Source: Rhea pennata (lineage: Eukaryota; Chordata; Aves; Rheiformes; Rheidae). From it: 64,000 nt of DNA. Shown here in pieces: positions 51,701 to 62,810 of this stretch (the first letter of the stretch is position 1; each line of letters starts with the position of its first letter). The position numbers and the translations under genes were made by a program. The notes beneath the pieces are model-generated. The model ran no database searches. It saw nothing but the letters and a program-made list of their open reading frames with translations, and was not told the origin of the DNA. Where the stretch lies: contig NC_084702.1 of the NCBI RefSeq assembly GCF_028389875.1, positions 40,423,053 through 40,487,052 of the forward strand. Direction: 5' to 3'.

Positions 51701-54700
51701 TACCTGTAAAGAAAATATTCCTCATATATATTGCACACAGACTGCTGTATTCTTGTGACCTGAAAAAACAAAGCTACATACATACCAAAAACAAAAAAAG
51801 AACCTCCCCACATCCTTTCAGACAGCCAGAAGACCTGAAGAGATATGTTTAGTAGCAGTATGTATGTCCACATATCAACAGTACGTTAACTTTTGTGGTC
51901 TGCTTCCAGCAAGTAGGACTAATCCCATAGATCACACTTGATTCATAACTTGATTCATAGCTATAATGGTGACTTTTCAAACCTTTACCTGCTACAGAGT
52001 AAGATCAGCACGCAACTCTCAGATCTCTGCCTGCGATGCACAATCATCAACGCACACTGAACATTTTTGTAACACAAGGAAACTCTATCAGCACTAAGCA
52101 CTCTTCAGGTAGAATTTTCACCAGCTGAAGATTTCTAATGGAAACCTTTGAAACTTCCTCAATCTTCCATCCATGTTAAGAGAATGTGTCCAGACTAATG
52201 GGAACACCAATACAATATAAACCTATTAGGAATTACTGGTCTTTAAAAGCACTAATCTACATGGCAAACCATTTTTACACTAACATTCCTTGTTCTAAGA
52301 CACTGCAGAATAATTGACGTTGTACATAAAATTAGAACTACCTTGCTTCTATTACAGTTTTCACTGAGTCAAATTGTTCATTACAACAAGCTGTGCTAAA
52401 GCACATACAGATATTAAGTACTTCAGAAATTACTTCAGATGTGTCAGACTTGCAGATCAAAATAACCAGAAAACACACCAACTGTTTCAAGAAAAAAAAA
52501 ACAGTTGAAGTGTACTTTGTAATGTTATCAGGCAAGACAAACCATTAGACTTCACAAAACCAAAATCTGCAAGATTGCAGACTTTCAAAGAACTTCTAAA
52601 AGAAAGAAAAAAAAAGTAACAACAGAAACAAAGTCTGGTACAAGAAAAAAAAAAGAAAGAAAAAAAGAATTCAAATGGAAATAAGTCATCTCAAATAAAG
52701 ACCAGGAAAACGAAGATGAAATTCACATTAATTAAATAACTATGAAATCAAAGTAAATTTATAGCTCCCTCTTGTGCTTAATCTTTGAAATCACAGTCTT
52801 TCACAATTTGAGGAAAATAAAACCCATGCACACCTCCATGAAAGTAAATAGAGGCAGCAGGGGAAGAAACAAATCAAAAACAAAAAATCTTTTTTTTTTT
52901 TGGCAAATAAGCTTTAATAAAGCCAGATACACACTGGAGAGTAAACCATAAGAATCAAAATACCAAATTGTTATTTGATACACACACACAACAACAGAAT
53001 GCAGGAGCTCACTGTACTCAGTAATACTAGATCAAAAAATTAAGACATTATCTTTACTACGAAGAGCTTACTTTTTTAATTAGGTAAATACTAAGACAAG
53101 GGAATAAAACACATTCAGATTGGAAAGCTAACAAGGCTAACTGAAAAAAGCAGATACCTAAGCAATTAAATGCATGTGATGCTAGACGCTATCAACTACT
53201 ACCAAATACTAATAAAAGCAGGTGCAAAAGATGAAGCATAAGCAAGCCAGGCATGACCCAGGTCAAGAAGATCTCATCCTCCTTTCTAGGCTAAACAGCA
53301 GCAGTAAATGTTGAGAGAGAATTAATTCAATCTGCCCATAGAAGATCCTCCCTTCCCTGCTTTTTGCTGTTCAAACACAACTTGAAACTTCCATTAGTTT
53401 AGAATATAACAATCTTGTAATGCAGCGAGCTCTCCATAAACAAGCCTGGTTTATGCTTTGACAGAACCTGTGCTAAGTTATCCCTTGCATATCACTGCAA
53501 GCATCTGAGATGACTGTGGCACTTTCATAGCCTTTTTAATTGGAAAATCCTTGGAGTAGCCATCGCATTTTCCCACACTTGCACAGTATGTTCTAAAACA
53601 ACATGCCTTGGCACTTGACATTGTAGCTTTCCTCCAGTAAATTTAAAAGACTAGCCATTTAGATTCTACAGAGCAGGCCTTCATTACAGCGTAATGGAAA
53701 GACCATAGAAGTTGCTCTCTTCAGCTATCGAAACTGAAGTGTATTACCTTTCAAGGCTAACGCTTTCAAGGTTAAAATGCCGAACAAAATGTTCTTTCCA
53801 TCCTGGTTTTCACTCCTGCCCTTTACTTTCCACTCAACTCTAATCTAAACTAAAAGCATTATCTTATAACTAGTTGGCTATTTTTCTACCAAAATAGATT
53901 TCACAGCCACATTGCTGCTCTCACTCTCTTTCTTTAATTAGCATAAAAGCATCTCTGGTCAGGATGATTTACCATTAAAAACTGAGAAATCCAGCTTTCA
54001 AAATGAACCACACTGTATTTTTCCATACACACCTTAATGAACAGCAGCAGCTTGCAAGATTATTCACAGCTTTTCCAGGAAGACCACGATCTCACTGATT
54101 TAGCTACTTGTTGGGACAATATGCCTTGGAAGTACAGCAATGAGTAAAAAATTCTTAAAAAATGTTTAAGTTGATGTTTAGGTGTTTAAGGCAGTCAGGT
54201 ACCACTGGAAATTTCATTCAATTTTTCCTCACTCCAGTCTACAGCTACTTAGAATTTTTTATGTATTTTATTTCAACGTGTTTTAACATTATACTCCATA
54301 GACAAAGGGGAAGAACTACAGCTAACTATGTAATTTACACTGAATTCAAAAGACTCTAAAACCTACCACATGTGGTACAGACACTGACCTATCTCCCATC
54401 CAATTAATTAAAACCAAAAACAAGCAGAACCTTACAAGTATTTTAATTTAAAAAAAATGAAAATACATAAAAATTAGTAGTGGGAATTTCCTTGCGGTAT
54501 TATCAGGTTCAAACATGGCTAGTTTGTACCCAGTATAAAAACAGAGAGCATCTAACTTGTGACAGATAAATGCAGCACATTTATTAAGTCAGAACCAAGC
54601 TCTGACCTAATGGTGATGCAAGAAGCCTTTCCAGAAGTATTCTAAATATTACCAAATACAACAAAAATGTTATGCTGAAAAGAACCACAGGCTACTGCAT

Positions 54701-57700
54701 GTAATCTAATCTACTACAGATCTACTCAATTTACAAGACAGACTCTCTACAAGCTAGACTGAGTTATAGGTTGATTTCACCAATCTACTTTTAGGAAATC
54801 ATAAACTGGCCTTCTAAATAACGACTTCTTCAAACAATGCAATACATGTATGATTCATAAACTCCAGACAGCTTACTCTTAGCTGCACTGACTGTGAGTT
54901 ACAGTAAACAAAGATGTATGAAAATGCAGCAACAATTACAAACATATTAAAAAGACAAAGCTTATTTAATCAGGTGGATGTGTATACATGTATGGTGCCA
55001 GTCTGGGCTGCACATGGAATTGAGATCTAATAATAAACTTTGAGGACATTTTTCTAGTATAAGATACATTTAACTCTGAATCCTCCCAGCAACGATGGTC
55101 AACAGATTCCTCCTTGTCATCCAAAATGGAAATTAAAAATGTTTAATTGATCTCTGTACACTTTCAACTACAATCAAATGGTCAGCCAACAATGACTTAG
55201 AGAAATAGAAATACTGCAAAGGTGCAGGTACCGTAGTGAGACTGTATAAACAAAATCATATGGATCAGAAAATAATAGAAATATTGGTCGGTTTGGCTCA
55301 GTTGGTTAGAGCATGTTGATGCTAATGCCAAGGACATGAGTTCAACCCTCATATGGGGCTATGCTGAGGGTTGGACTAGATGATCTCCAGAAGTCCCTTC
55401 CAACCTTACCATTCTATGATTCTATGAAGTTATATAAACAGAAATATTTCTGCTTCAAGTAACTACATTTTGTTGTGTAAATAAACATTGGGCCTTAATC
55501 AAAAAGATGTGAAAAGATGTGAAATTGAGAAATGGAAATCCATCAAAGAACTTCTATCACAGGAAGCAACAATATTATAGAACTGTTTAAGAACTGCCTA
55601 ATTCAGACTGTTTGATGGGTCAGCACATACACGGAGCAGTAAGCTCCAGCAACTTGCTTCAACACCAGAAAGTAAAATGTAGGTTACTCTATGTCACTGG
55701 AAATAACTGGAGACTGCTGAACATCACTATTAATACATATAGTAGACCACAGTGAGAAAAGCGCTAGCTGAAGTTTGCATAATGGTCCTGCACAATGTAG
55801 CAGGTCAGAATGACTGATCCAGATAGTCTTACTTACAACACAGTAGCAGCTTTATGTATCAAACTCTCAATCCAAATTACATCTGAACTGTACTATATTG
55901 ATCTGAATATTTCTAGAGTCAAAACAAGGCCTTGCAGAGCTGCAGCAAAAAATGGCTGATGAATGTTCAGTAGTTTCCAAATGAACCGTTTTCTTTATCA
56001 CCAACTTGGGAAATAACCTTTTCAAGGAAAGTCTAGAAAACTGCAAACTATCTAAAAGTAATACTCTGCACTTCAGGTGTATTCATAGTATGAAAATGAC
56101 CTTCACTTTCAAGTAGTTCAGAAAAGGTCAGTGTTAAATACTAGAATTCTAAGGAACGTAGAAGTAGAATTCCACTTATAAGGAAACAAAACTCACCTGT
56201 ATTAGGTCTAAAATGCCAAGTTCACTTTCTGAAGAATCCACACAGAAGACAAAATACAAGGTGGCATAGTGTCGATAAATTAGTTTGTTGTCAGATCCAC
56301 CTATTAATCTAAATGGGAAAGAAAAGAAGAAAGCTTAGTCAGTATCTTAGGATAAGCTCTGCAGACCACCAGCGTTATTTCAGTTAATAGGAAGCCTATT
56401 GTTAATGGTTGGAGCTTTCCCAAATCCAACTACATAACAACTTTTATTTTGTGATATAATTAAAATGGAAGAAAAACAACAAATCATCAAGACAGCCGAA
56501 GTTACGTTTACCACACAAGCACAGTTACTGTTATCCATATGGATAATTATCTATGCTGACATATGCACATTTTTATTACAATCAATCCAAACAGATCATG
56601 TAGGCTACTGTTCAATCAAAAATGGTTATTAGATGTAATTCCATGATACATTAGTGGGCACTGTACAGACATTGATCTGCATTACTAAGAACAGAGCATA
56701 TGCTTAAGCGTCATCTGTAGTCCTTCTCAGAGAAGCCGCCAAGACAAGAAAAAATAATGCAGACTAATATTTGGACTCAAGCAAAAAGCCTTAGATTGGG
56801 TTTATGGTATGCATCATAACCAAGAATGCGTAACATTGTTGCGCTATATAATATTTCATAGTAAAAGATTACTGTAGTCCAACCAATCACTTATGACGCA
56901 ATGTTAAAGTGGAGAAAAAATTAATTTCTATTGCTCACTGAACATCTCATTAGTGAACAAGAAGATCTCTAAGCAGATATGTACTTTCACTCTTCTGCTG
57001 TAGCCTTCCCCAAGGAGATACATACAACTGTAAGAGATTTTCTTTAGATCATTAACGCTTGCTGTCAGCTGTATGAGTGCCGTTCAAATAGAAATGAAAA
57101 AATTCTGTAGCCTAGTACTACACAGCTATGAAGCTCAATTCTCTCTTAACACTGTACTAGAACTGGATCACAAGCCTTGAGAAAAATAAAATCAAAAAAA
57201 ATAGGAAAAAAAAGGATACTTCAGAGGAAGTTGGCAGGGGAGGGGGCAGAGAGGTGACAAGGAAAAACAAATCTTTAGGACACTTGCTTAAGCGCTTTGC
57301 TTTACATTAATTACTGCTTGAGGGAGAAAACAAAACAAAACATTGTTCCTAAACAGCAGTAACCACATTTAAGCAGTATCAGGCAAATACTTATATATAT
57401 ACATATATATATATAACTGGAAAAAAAATGACATGTAAAGTTTCCTCTTTTGTGCTTTATTTACACACAAAAAAAAATAATGAAATGACAACTCTACAAA
57501 ACAAGCAGCAGGAGGAAAGCTGTACTTGTGTCCTCTGCCGGCCACAAACGGCTTGTCTTTCACGTCCAGAATTCAATCCAGCAAGTTTCCAGCTTGTAAC
57601 TACCTCCAAAAACAGAACCACAGAATCAAAAATCTACAGCTGAGCACTTGAAAGAGAAGGATTTTAGTAAAAATAATAAATAATTATAAAGAAAATAATA

Positions 57701-60700
57701 AATAATTAGGGTTCATCTTCATCAGAAAAAAGCCATCATAGCTGACATGGTACAGGTATATGTTTAACCATGACTCTGCACACAGTGAGTTGAAGCATTA
57801 ACACATCAGTTTTCAGCTATTAGAAATTTCCATGATTACAGATTATGATATTACGTTAAGCATCCTATGTTTATATAGAACATCATAAATTTGCTCCATC
57901 CTTTTCCTAGAAGGGGGTTGTTTATAACTATTTAGCCTTCATGACCCAAAATAAAATACTCCTCTGTTTCAGAACTTCTTTTAATTAAAGCAAGACCATA
58001 CTATGGAAAAAAAAAATCCATGACAGGATATTTTGGGTGTGCCTTCTTTAAAAAAAGGCAACTAAACTTTATAGTCTGTACTATTGACTACTAACAGCTA
58101 ACATTTAAAACTCTGGTTGGTCTAACCATATTAGTAAAGAAGTCTTGGTTAAAACTGTAGTAGTTAGCATATTTTAAAGATATCTTTTTTCCCAGTTCAC
58201 ACAGCAAGCCTGAACTCTAACTTAAAGGTAGGGGAAAGCATTTTATTGGAGACTGTCCACTCAAATTTTAGGAGCTCAAGCCTAAACATCAGCTACAAAA
58301 TATTTCAGTTTTCTCAGTGGATAGGACAATTGCAAATACCTCTTAGAATAAGGCCAGAAATCTTTAGCTAGATTATAAGGAAACTGGTTAGGTATCATCT
58401 GCCTGTTTCTTCTCCACCTTGTATCTAAAATACCTTTATAGCCACTAATTCAATTATAGCAGTAGAAAACAAAAATTTTATTGCCTAACTCATTTAATTA
58501 TATTTACTTAAGTTTCAGGAGTAAAGAATATGCATGTTTATCACTGAAATAACAATGTTACCAGTGCATTAAAATATTTTGAAGTAACACTATGCTTACA
58601 TTACAACTGTAAAAACAGTTATGCCACATGCAGTAGTGATAATCTTTGCTAGCTGAAAAATATCACATATTTATTTTGAACTTTATACTTACAAGCCTCC
58701 TTCTAGGAAATTACAAACGTTTTCATCACGTTTTGATACTAAATGGAAAGTTTCTCGGATAATTTGCTGCTGTGTATCTTCACTCTGCAAAAGAAAACAA
58801 TTTTTGATGTGAGTTTAAAATGAATTAATTATCAATACACAGCACACATTAACAAATATAATGTGAAGTATTTGAGCATCCTCAAACTATCAAATTTTGA
58901 CGCCTTAAATCTGGCAAGCATCAAGTTGCACACTGTTTTTATATAATTTCAACATCTCTGGTAAAGAGACATTTTTGCAAGTTGAATTGAACTAGCAGAG
59001 AACTAAATGACTGTGGAAAAAAAATGTGAAAGAATTAACTGTTTTTAAGAAGCTTAAACACCAAGACTTAGAAATTATACCTTCAATTAAATATGAAGTA
59101 TTTTGAAATATTCAGAAGTTTTTATATCTCCACTGAAGGCTGAATGTTTATGGACTTGCTTTGAAATTCATTTCAGCTATTACCAAGGCAAAAAACACAG
59201 CATCACAGGCTTGTGGGGAAAAAAACAAACAACAAAAACACCTCAAATGCTCAAATCACTCTTTCTGAAACAGGTCAAAATACAATGGTATCACGAGCAA
59301 CACCTTCTGTGAAGCCATAACTTACTGTGTAACAGTCTTTTATTGATCAGAAACATTGCTTCTAAAATCTGAGTTCACTAGTCTCTTCCTAAATTCCCAC
59401 CGTAACTGTCCTTTCACCACTGCACACATACACACTTTTGCTACACTTCTAGAAGTGCAGTTTCATTTTCAACAAATTTATAGCACTTCAGCAGTCAAAA
59501 AAAATTACTTACAATTCTTCAAATCTCATGTTTATTTTATAGCACCAAGCCCTGAAGTCACCAAATAAGAGCAAGTCTGCATTTTAAACCATTACATGAA
59601 AAAGCATTCTCTGCTAAGGTGGTGCACATATCTTAAAAGTGACTTCAGATAAAACAGTGCAGTCCTTAGATGACTGCTAATGAAACAAAGCCTGGTATCA
59701 GCCTGGCTTATATGCATTCCCCTCAGATTCATGTGTTATTTTACAAACAAGCCCTAGAATACATAAAGACATTTACAAAAGACATCGGCAGAAGTAAATT
59801 GTTCTCTGAAGCACAGATCCTTTGCTTTTATAGTCTGTATTCCCTAAGTTATGCCTGCCTTCCTACAGTGCGGTAACCTCACCTTCATCCCACCACGTTT
59901 TCTGACATCAAGAAAAGAGATAATACCCACTTCCTTTCCTTAAGATAACAAGATAAATACTTTTCAGTAATTAAAGCATAGCTTTTATATTAAGAATCTG
60001 TCTTTACTTTCAAAGTTAATCAGAAACTTGTTCTGTACTTTGAAGTTACAGCCATGGTCTATATTGTAAAACAAAATAACATGGCACATTTATCTTCATA
60101 CTTAATTGCTGAGAATTATTATTACTCTACTTAACTGCAAAGAATTATTAGCTTAATTTTATCCAGGGACAACTCTTCCAATCCTCTGTATCATATGAAA
60201 AAAAAAAAAAAAAAAAAACAAACAAACTCACACAACAGTCGTGTTCTACCATTTTTTTGCCACCAGAAAAACAACCAGATTTCACAGACCTGACTCAAAT
60301 TAATCTCTCACAAAGGAGGAGAGGAGACACTTCTATTTGTAAAAAGAAATGGAAATCTCCCTTTAATACTGGTTCAACTGATATCAAACTGTACATGTTT
60401 CAAAAACTCTATAAATAGTCCTATGTTATTGAAGCCACACACAAAAAGATAATCAAGACAACAGTCACACCTGCTTATATAAACCTCAAAGACTTAGAAA
60501 AATCACTTAAGTTCGCAAGATGCAAAAATAGCTCGTTTGCAAACTACAGACTACTAACTCTGGACAAGAATGTTGACATAATTTTTAGTTCAACATATTT
60601 AAATTTTCAAATCTGCAAACTGCTCTCTTTATACAGGTATATATGTTTGTATATGCCTTTATACAGGCACATTAACCTATTGCATGCACTGAAGATTTCT

Positions 60701-60967
60701 TCTAATGATTAAAGTAACTAGCTCTCAAGAAAAATTTGATTTTTTCCTACCATTCACTTCTCTCCTTTCCCCCACCAACATTATGCATTTAACAACATTA
60801 ACAAATGACACAAAAAGTGAAATTACAACAGAAACCAAGAACAGAAGTGAACTACTTCACACAAATTCAAGTTTTACATACCAGTATCTTTCATCTACCT
60901 ATCCTACCAATTAACTGTTACCTTCAGACTGACAGGAAAAAAAAAAAAGGGAAAAAAGGAAAAAAAA

Positions 60968-61009
<42 letters not shown>

Positions 61010-62530
61010 CAATTTGCCACAACTCTGCAGTCATCAGAAAGAAGTGAGGATGCACACAAGAGGAATGGATGCTTATCAATACAGGTAAGCGAGACTGCTT
61101 TAGATATTTTTTAATTTGAAATGGGAAATGAAAGATGTCAGTGTGGTAAACCAGAATTCAGGAGAAAGGAGAAAACTGGTTTAAAAACAAGAATTTTCAA
61201 TACTGTCCTTCCTCTGAGACAGGATTAAATTCAGTTACCCATGGCAATGATACGTATCAGTTACATTCCTTTATTAAAAGGCCTGATGATGCAACCTGAA
61301 CTCTCACAGTCCTTGTTTCTGCTCGGATGTGTACAAATTAAGATATAACCCTTCCAGTAAAGTTAAATACAACTTTTGTAATGGCCAGAATTGCAAATAA
61401 CTGGTTATAAATTAGAGTAAACAATAACACTACTAAAGAAGAATATTCTTAAAATATAATTCTGAGAAGCATCATGTGTTTTTGGGTGTTTTATGGCCAA
61501 GGTCAGCCCACATAGAGTTTCACCTGCTTGTTAGGAAAGGTAGAATATGATTAAAACATTATCTTAAAGTCTCTAATCCTGGAATTAAATCAACTGTTTT
61601 CAGCTTGTTTCTTAATTCCCTGTGGCTACACTTCCTTTAGGCCATGTTCACTGCATTTTGAGCTGCTTCAAAATTTGCTTTCTCCAATGTGAAAGAATAT
61701 ATTTTTCCAATTCTTTACATTTATTTGTGTCAGAATTATTTTTGCTCTCTGAAAGTTTTCAAAGGAAAAGCTTCTGCTTACTAATCAATTACTTTCAAGG
61801 GTCCTATGAAACCGTATTCTCATCTTCCCAACTCCAGCACCGCCGCCACGGCGTGGAGACATGCGGCACTACATCAGGGATGCAGAAAGTTAGGCTAAAA
61901 AGCACTACGGAGTTTGTGGTACCGATGCCACGAGTAAGACCGGAGAACCTAGCCTGCCCTTGAAGCAGGCCGCCTTCCGTTGCCTTCAGAGAGACTAACG
62001 CGTGGTATCTGACGGCAAACAGCTTTCTTTACCACCTCACTGCCGCCGAAACCGCCCCTCGAACAACCCCAGCGCTTTCTCGTCTTCCGTTTTCTCCGCC
62101 CGCCTAACTGCGCTTAAGCGCAAAGCAGCAGGCAGCAACCCCCGACAAGGCACCGCGGCGGCGTGCCGTGCCGTGCCGTGCCGTGCCGCGCCGCGTCCCG
62201 CCCGTTTGCAGGCCGGCCCAGCGGGGGCCCTTCGCGGCGCTCTCGGGCGCACGGCGCCGCCCGCCCCCGGGGCCGGACGCGGCCAAGGCGCCCAGCCGCG
62301 CGGCGCTGCGCGAGCACGACCGAGGCGGCCGCTCTCAGAGCGCGCGCGACCCGCCGGGCCCACCCCGGCGCCGGCGCCGCCGCCGCCGCGGGGCGGCCCG
62401 GCCCCGGCCCCAGCCCCCCGCCCCGCCCCGCCCGGCCCGGCCCGGCCCCGCCCGCCCGTACATAGCGCTGGTAGAACTTGGAGAGCCGCGGCTTGCCGTG
62501 GTTGTTGAAGATGAGGATGGCTTTGATCAT
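33646..62530 (-). CDS. AP3S1: AP3S1, AP-3 complex subunit sigma-3A (six exons, complete)
   Basis: This encodes the small (sigma) chain of the heterotetrameric AP-3 adaptor (delta, beta3, mu3, sigma3). AP-3 sorts cargo from endosomes to lysosomes and lysosome-related organelles; sigma with delta recognises acidic dileucine signals. Joining exons 62462-62530, 58693-58784, 56197-56308, 51381-51452, 43142-43249 and 33646-33774 gives 582 bases: 193 residues plus TAA, the family's normal length. The adaptin small-chain (longin-like) fold covers about residues 1-150, starting MIKAILIFNNHGKPRLSKFY and including YRHYATLYFVFCVDSSESEL. The C-terminal tail ends IKVPNLPSFK. SEDTQQQ, VDKVHNILAEMVM and the PSFK end identify sigma-3A rather than sigma-3B. 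All introns are GT-AG with consistent phases. The gene diverges from ATG12 with 280 bases between start codons. No frameshift or stop was found. Confidence 0.97.
33775..43141 (-). other. AP3S1: AP3S1 intron 5
   Basis: AT-rich intron of about 9.4 kb bounded by GTAAGA (donor, 43141) and CAG (acceptor, 33775). It contains one minus-strand CR1-tailed SINE fragment (35653-35767) and scattered A/T-rich simple sequence. No other gene is seen. Confidence 0.9.
35653..35767 (-). mobile_element. tRNA-Ile-derived SINE with CR1-like tail, 5'-truncated
   Basis: On the minus strand the copy starts within the tRNA-like head (AGAGCGTGGTGCT, GCTAATGCCAAAATCGCGG, GTTC). It runs through GGGCTACGCTGAGG and ends in the CR1-like tail (TTGGACTAGATGATCTCC, CCCTTCCAACTTTACCATTC, TATGATGA). 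It shares head, junction and tail with the copy at 55286-55428 but lacks the first third of the head. It lies in the sense orientation of AP3S1. Confidence 0.8.
43142..43249 (-). CDS. AP3S1: AP3S1 coding exon 5
   Basis: Encodes 36 residues, VHNILAEMVMGGMVLETN onward to NKLEKSE, phase 0 at both ends. The acceptor is TTCTTAG and the donor GAG|GTAAGA. The VHNILAEMVM sequence distinguishes sigma-3A from sigma-3B. Confidence 0.97.
44712..44758. repeat. GT/AT compound microsatellite
   Basis: Alternating GTGTGTGTGTATGTACATG, GTGTGTGTGT and ACATATATATATGTAC blocks; alternating purine-pyrimidine sequence with potential for length variation. Confidence 0.85.
45014..45043. repeat. Perfect 12-bp inverted repeat with 6-base loop
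   Basis: TAAGATGCTTTT (45014-45025) and AAAAGCATCTTA (45032-45043) are exact reverse complements around GATATG. It lies in AP3S1 intron 4, about 320 bases before the CR1 insertion. Confidence 0.85.
45365..45895 (+). mobile_element. CR1 LINE 3' end, 5'-truncated
   Basis: This GC-rich segment in an AT-rich intron follows the order of the CR1 3' region. It opens with ACCACATCTAGAATACTGCT and CCAGTTCGGGGCCCCCAAGT. GGAGAGGCTGAGGGCC, CAGCCTGGAGCAGAGACGGC and TCCAGGGGCACCTAACTGCA follow. It closes with GAGACCTCCTGAGGTCTCTA, CTTGAATTATTTTAC and AATTTTATGATT. CR1 copies are typically 5'-truncated like this. It lies antisense to AP3S1. The 141-codon minus-strand frame inside it is a by-product of the GC content, not a gene. 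Confidence 0.82.
47118..47175 (+). mobile_element. CR1 3'-terminal fragment
   Basis: GATTGGACGACTTGACCTTC, CAGGTCCCCTCCCACATAA and ATTATTCTATGATTCTA match the terminal 60 bases of CR1, including the ATTCTATGAT end repeats. It is a short, heavily truncated copy in AP3S1 intron 4. Confidence 0.75.
49390..49419. repeat. G11A19 homopurine run
   Basis: Eleven G residues are followed directly by nineteen A residues. This homopurine tract could adopt triplex structure and is likely variable in length. Confidence 0.9.
51381..51452 (-). CDS. AP3S1: AP3S1 coding exon 4
   Basis: Encodes 24 residues, VFVETLDKCFENVCEL onward to IFHVDK, phase 0 at both ends. Preceded by CTCTGCAG and followed by AAG|GTACTG. 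IFHVDK matches sigma-3A. Confidence 0.97.
51453..56196 (-). other. AP3S1: AP3S1 intron 3
   Basis: Intron of about 4.7 kb with donor CAG|GTGAGT at 56196 and acceptor GCAG at 51453. It carries a near full-length CR1-tailed SINE (55286-55428) and T12 at 52890-52901. No other gene is seen. Confidence 0.9.
55286..55428 (+). mobile_element. tRNA-Ile-derived SINE with CR1-like tail, near full length
   Basis: The 5' part (55286 to about 55358) is a tRNA-Ile-like head: GGTCGGTTTGGCTCAGTTGG with an A-box (TGGCTCAGTTGG), GCTAATGCCAAGG around the former anticodon arm, and a B-box-like GTTCAACCC. It continues as GGGCTATGCTGAGGGTTGGA into the CR1-like tail CTAGATGATCTCC, CCCTTCCAACCTTACC and ATTCTATGATTCTATGA. 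A functional tRNA gene is excluded by stem mismatches and the fused tail. This resembles TguSINE1 of passerines. The 9-base sequence AGAAATATT occurs just before the element (55277-55285) and again at 55440-55448, possibly a target duplication. Confidence 0.88.
56197..56308 (-). CDS. AP3S1: AP3S1 coding exon 3
   Basis: The first base completes the split Leu codon from exon 2. It then encodes 37 residues, LIGGSDNKLIYRHYATLYFV onward to ILDLIQ, the most conserved strand-rich part of adaptin small chains. The acceptor is TTTCCCATTTAG and the donor CAG|GTGAGT. Confidence 0.97.
56309..58692 (-). other. AP3S1: AP3S1 intron 2
   Basis: AT-rich intron of about 2.4 kb with donor TT|GTAAGT at 58692. 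An AT-dinucleotide stretch lies at 57391-57416. No other gene or recognisable transposon is seen. Confidence 0.9.
57391..57416. repeat. (AT)n dinucleotide repeat
   Basis: An almost uninterrupted TATATA...CATATATA alternation of about 26 bases in AP3S1 intron 2. Confidence 0.85.
58693..58784 (-). CDS. AP3S1: AP3S1 coding exon 2
   Basis: Encodes SEDTQQQIIRETFHLV onward to NFLEGG plus two bases of a Leu codon. The acceptor is CTTTTGCAG and the donor GGCTT|GTAAGT. The exit phase matches exon 3. Confidence 0.97.
60971..61007. repeat. T37 mononucleotide run
   Basis: Thirty-seven consecutive T residues in AP3S1 intron 1 (A37 on the gene's sense strand), preceded by a purine-rich A/G stretch. It is the longest homopolymer in the window. 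Confidence 0.9.
62163..62187. repeat. (GTGCC)5 pentanucleotide repeat
   Basis: Five GTGCC units grade into GCGCC. It lies in the CpG-island part of AP3S1 intron 1. Confidence 0.85.
62462..62530 (-). CDS. AP3S1: AP3S1 coding exon 1
   Basis: Encodes MIKAILIFNNHGKPRLSKFY plus QRY (23 residues). The ATG at 62530-62528 opens the invariant small-chain N-terminus, so the start is secure. The donor is TAT|GTACGG, phase 0. An in-frame upstream extension on this strand begins only at non-ATG codons. Confidence 0.97.
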
Positions 62531-62810
62531 GGTGGGGCCGCGGCGGGCGGGCGGCTGCGCTCCGCTCCGCTCCGCCCTGCCCTGCCCTCCCCCCGCAGGG
62601 CGGCGGCGGCAGCTCGCGCGCGCCCACGTCGCCCGCAGCCGGAGCCGTTAGCGGCGGAACGGCTCCCCCGGCACGTGACCCGCCGCCGCGTCACCCAGCG
62701 GGCGGCCAAGCGGTGGCGGCGGTGGCCCGCGAGGGACAAAATGGCTTGCAAAGCGAGCTCGTTAACGCGGTGCCGTGCGTCACTTCCGCCGGCGGCTCGC
62801 CGAGGGCAGT
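62531..62810. promoter_or_regulatory. Bidirectional promoter between AP3S1 and ATG12
   Basis: Only 280 bases separate the divergent start codons, so both 5' UTRs and the core promoter must fit here. Visible motifs are an E-box/CLEAR-type CACGTGAC (62672-62679), a YY1-like CAAAATGGC (62737-62745) and an ETS-like ACTTCCG (62782-62788), with GC-rich flanks and no TATA box. The ETS and YY1 sites lie near the ATG12 start, and the E-box is roughly central. Motif matches are by eye and binding is inferred. Confidence 0.8.

Larger units (their letters stand above)
58785..62461 (-). other. AP3S1: AP3S1 intron 1
   Basis: Intron of about 3.7 kb with donor TAT|GTACGG at 62461. Its first 600 bases are inside the CpG island and include GGGCC-rich sequence beside the donor and a (GTGCC)5 repeat. 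The rest is AT-rich, with A21 at 60198-60218 and T37 at 60971-61007. No other gene is seen. Confidence 0.9.

Noticed and set aside
55286-55358. Functional tRNA-Ile gene
   Set aside because: The body has several stem mismatches and is fused directly to a CR1-like tail, so it is the head of a SINE.
62037-62627. Long open frames on both strands across the AP3S1/ATG12 CpG island
   Set aside because: They start at non-ATG codons or overlap the real exons in other frames; low stop density in GC-rich DNA explains them.
62775-62810. In-frame upstream extension of ATG12 exon 1 (12 extra codons)
   Set aside because: It begins with GTG and contains no ATG; the ATG at 62811 has a good initiation context and matches the family's N-terminus (MAE...).
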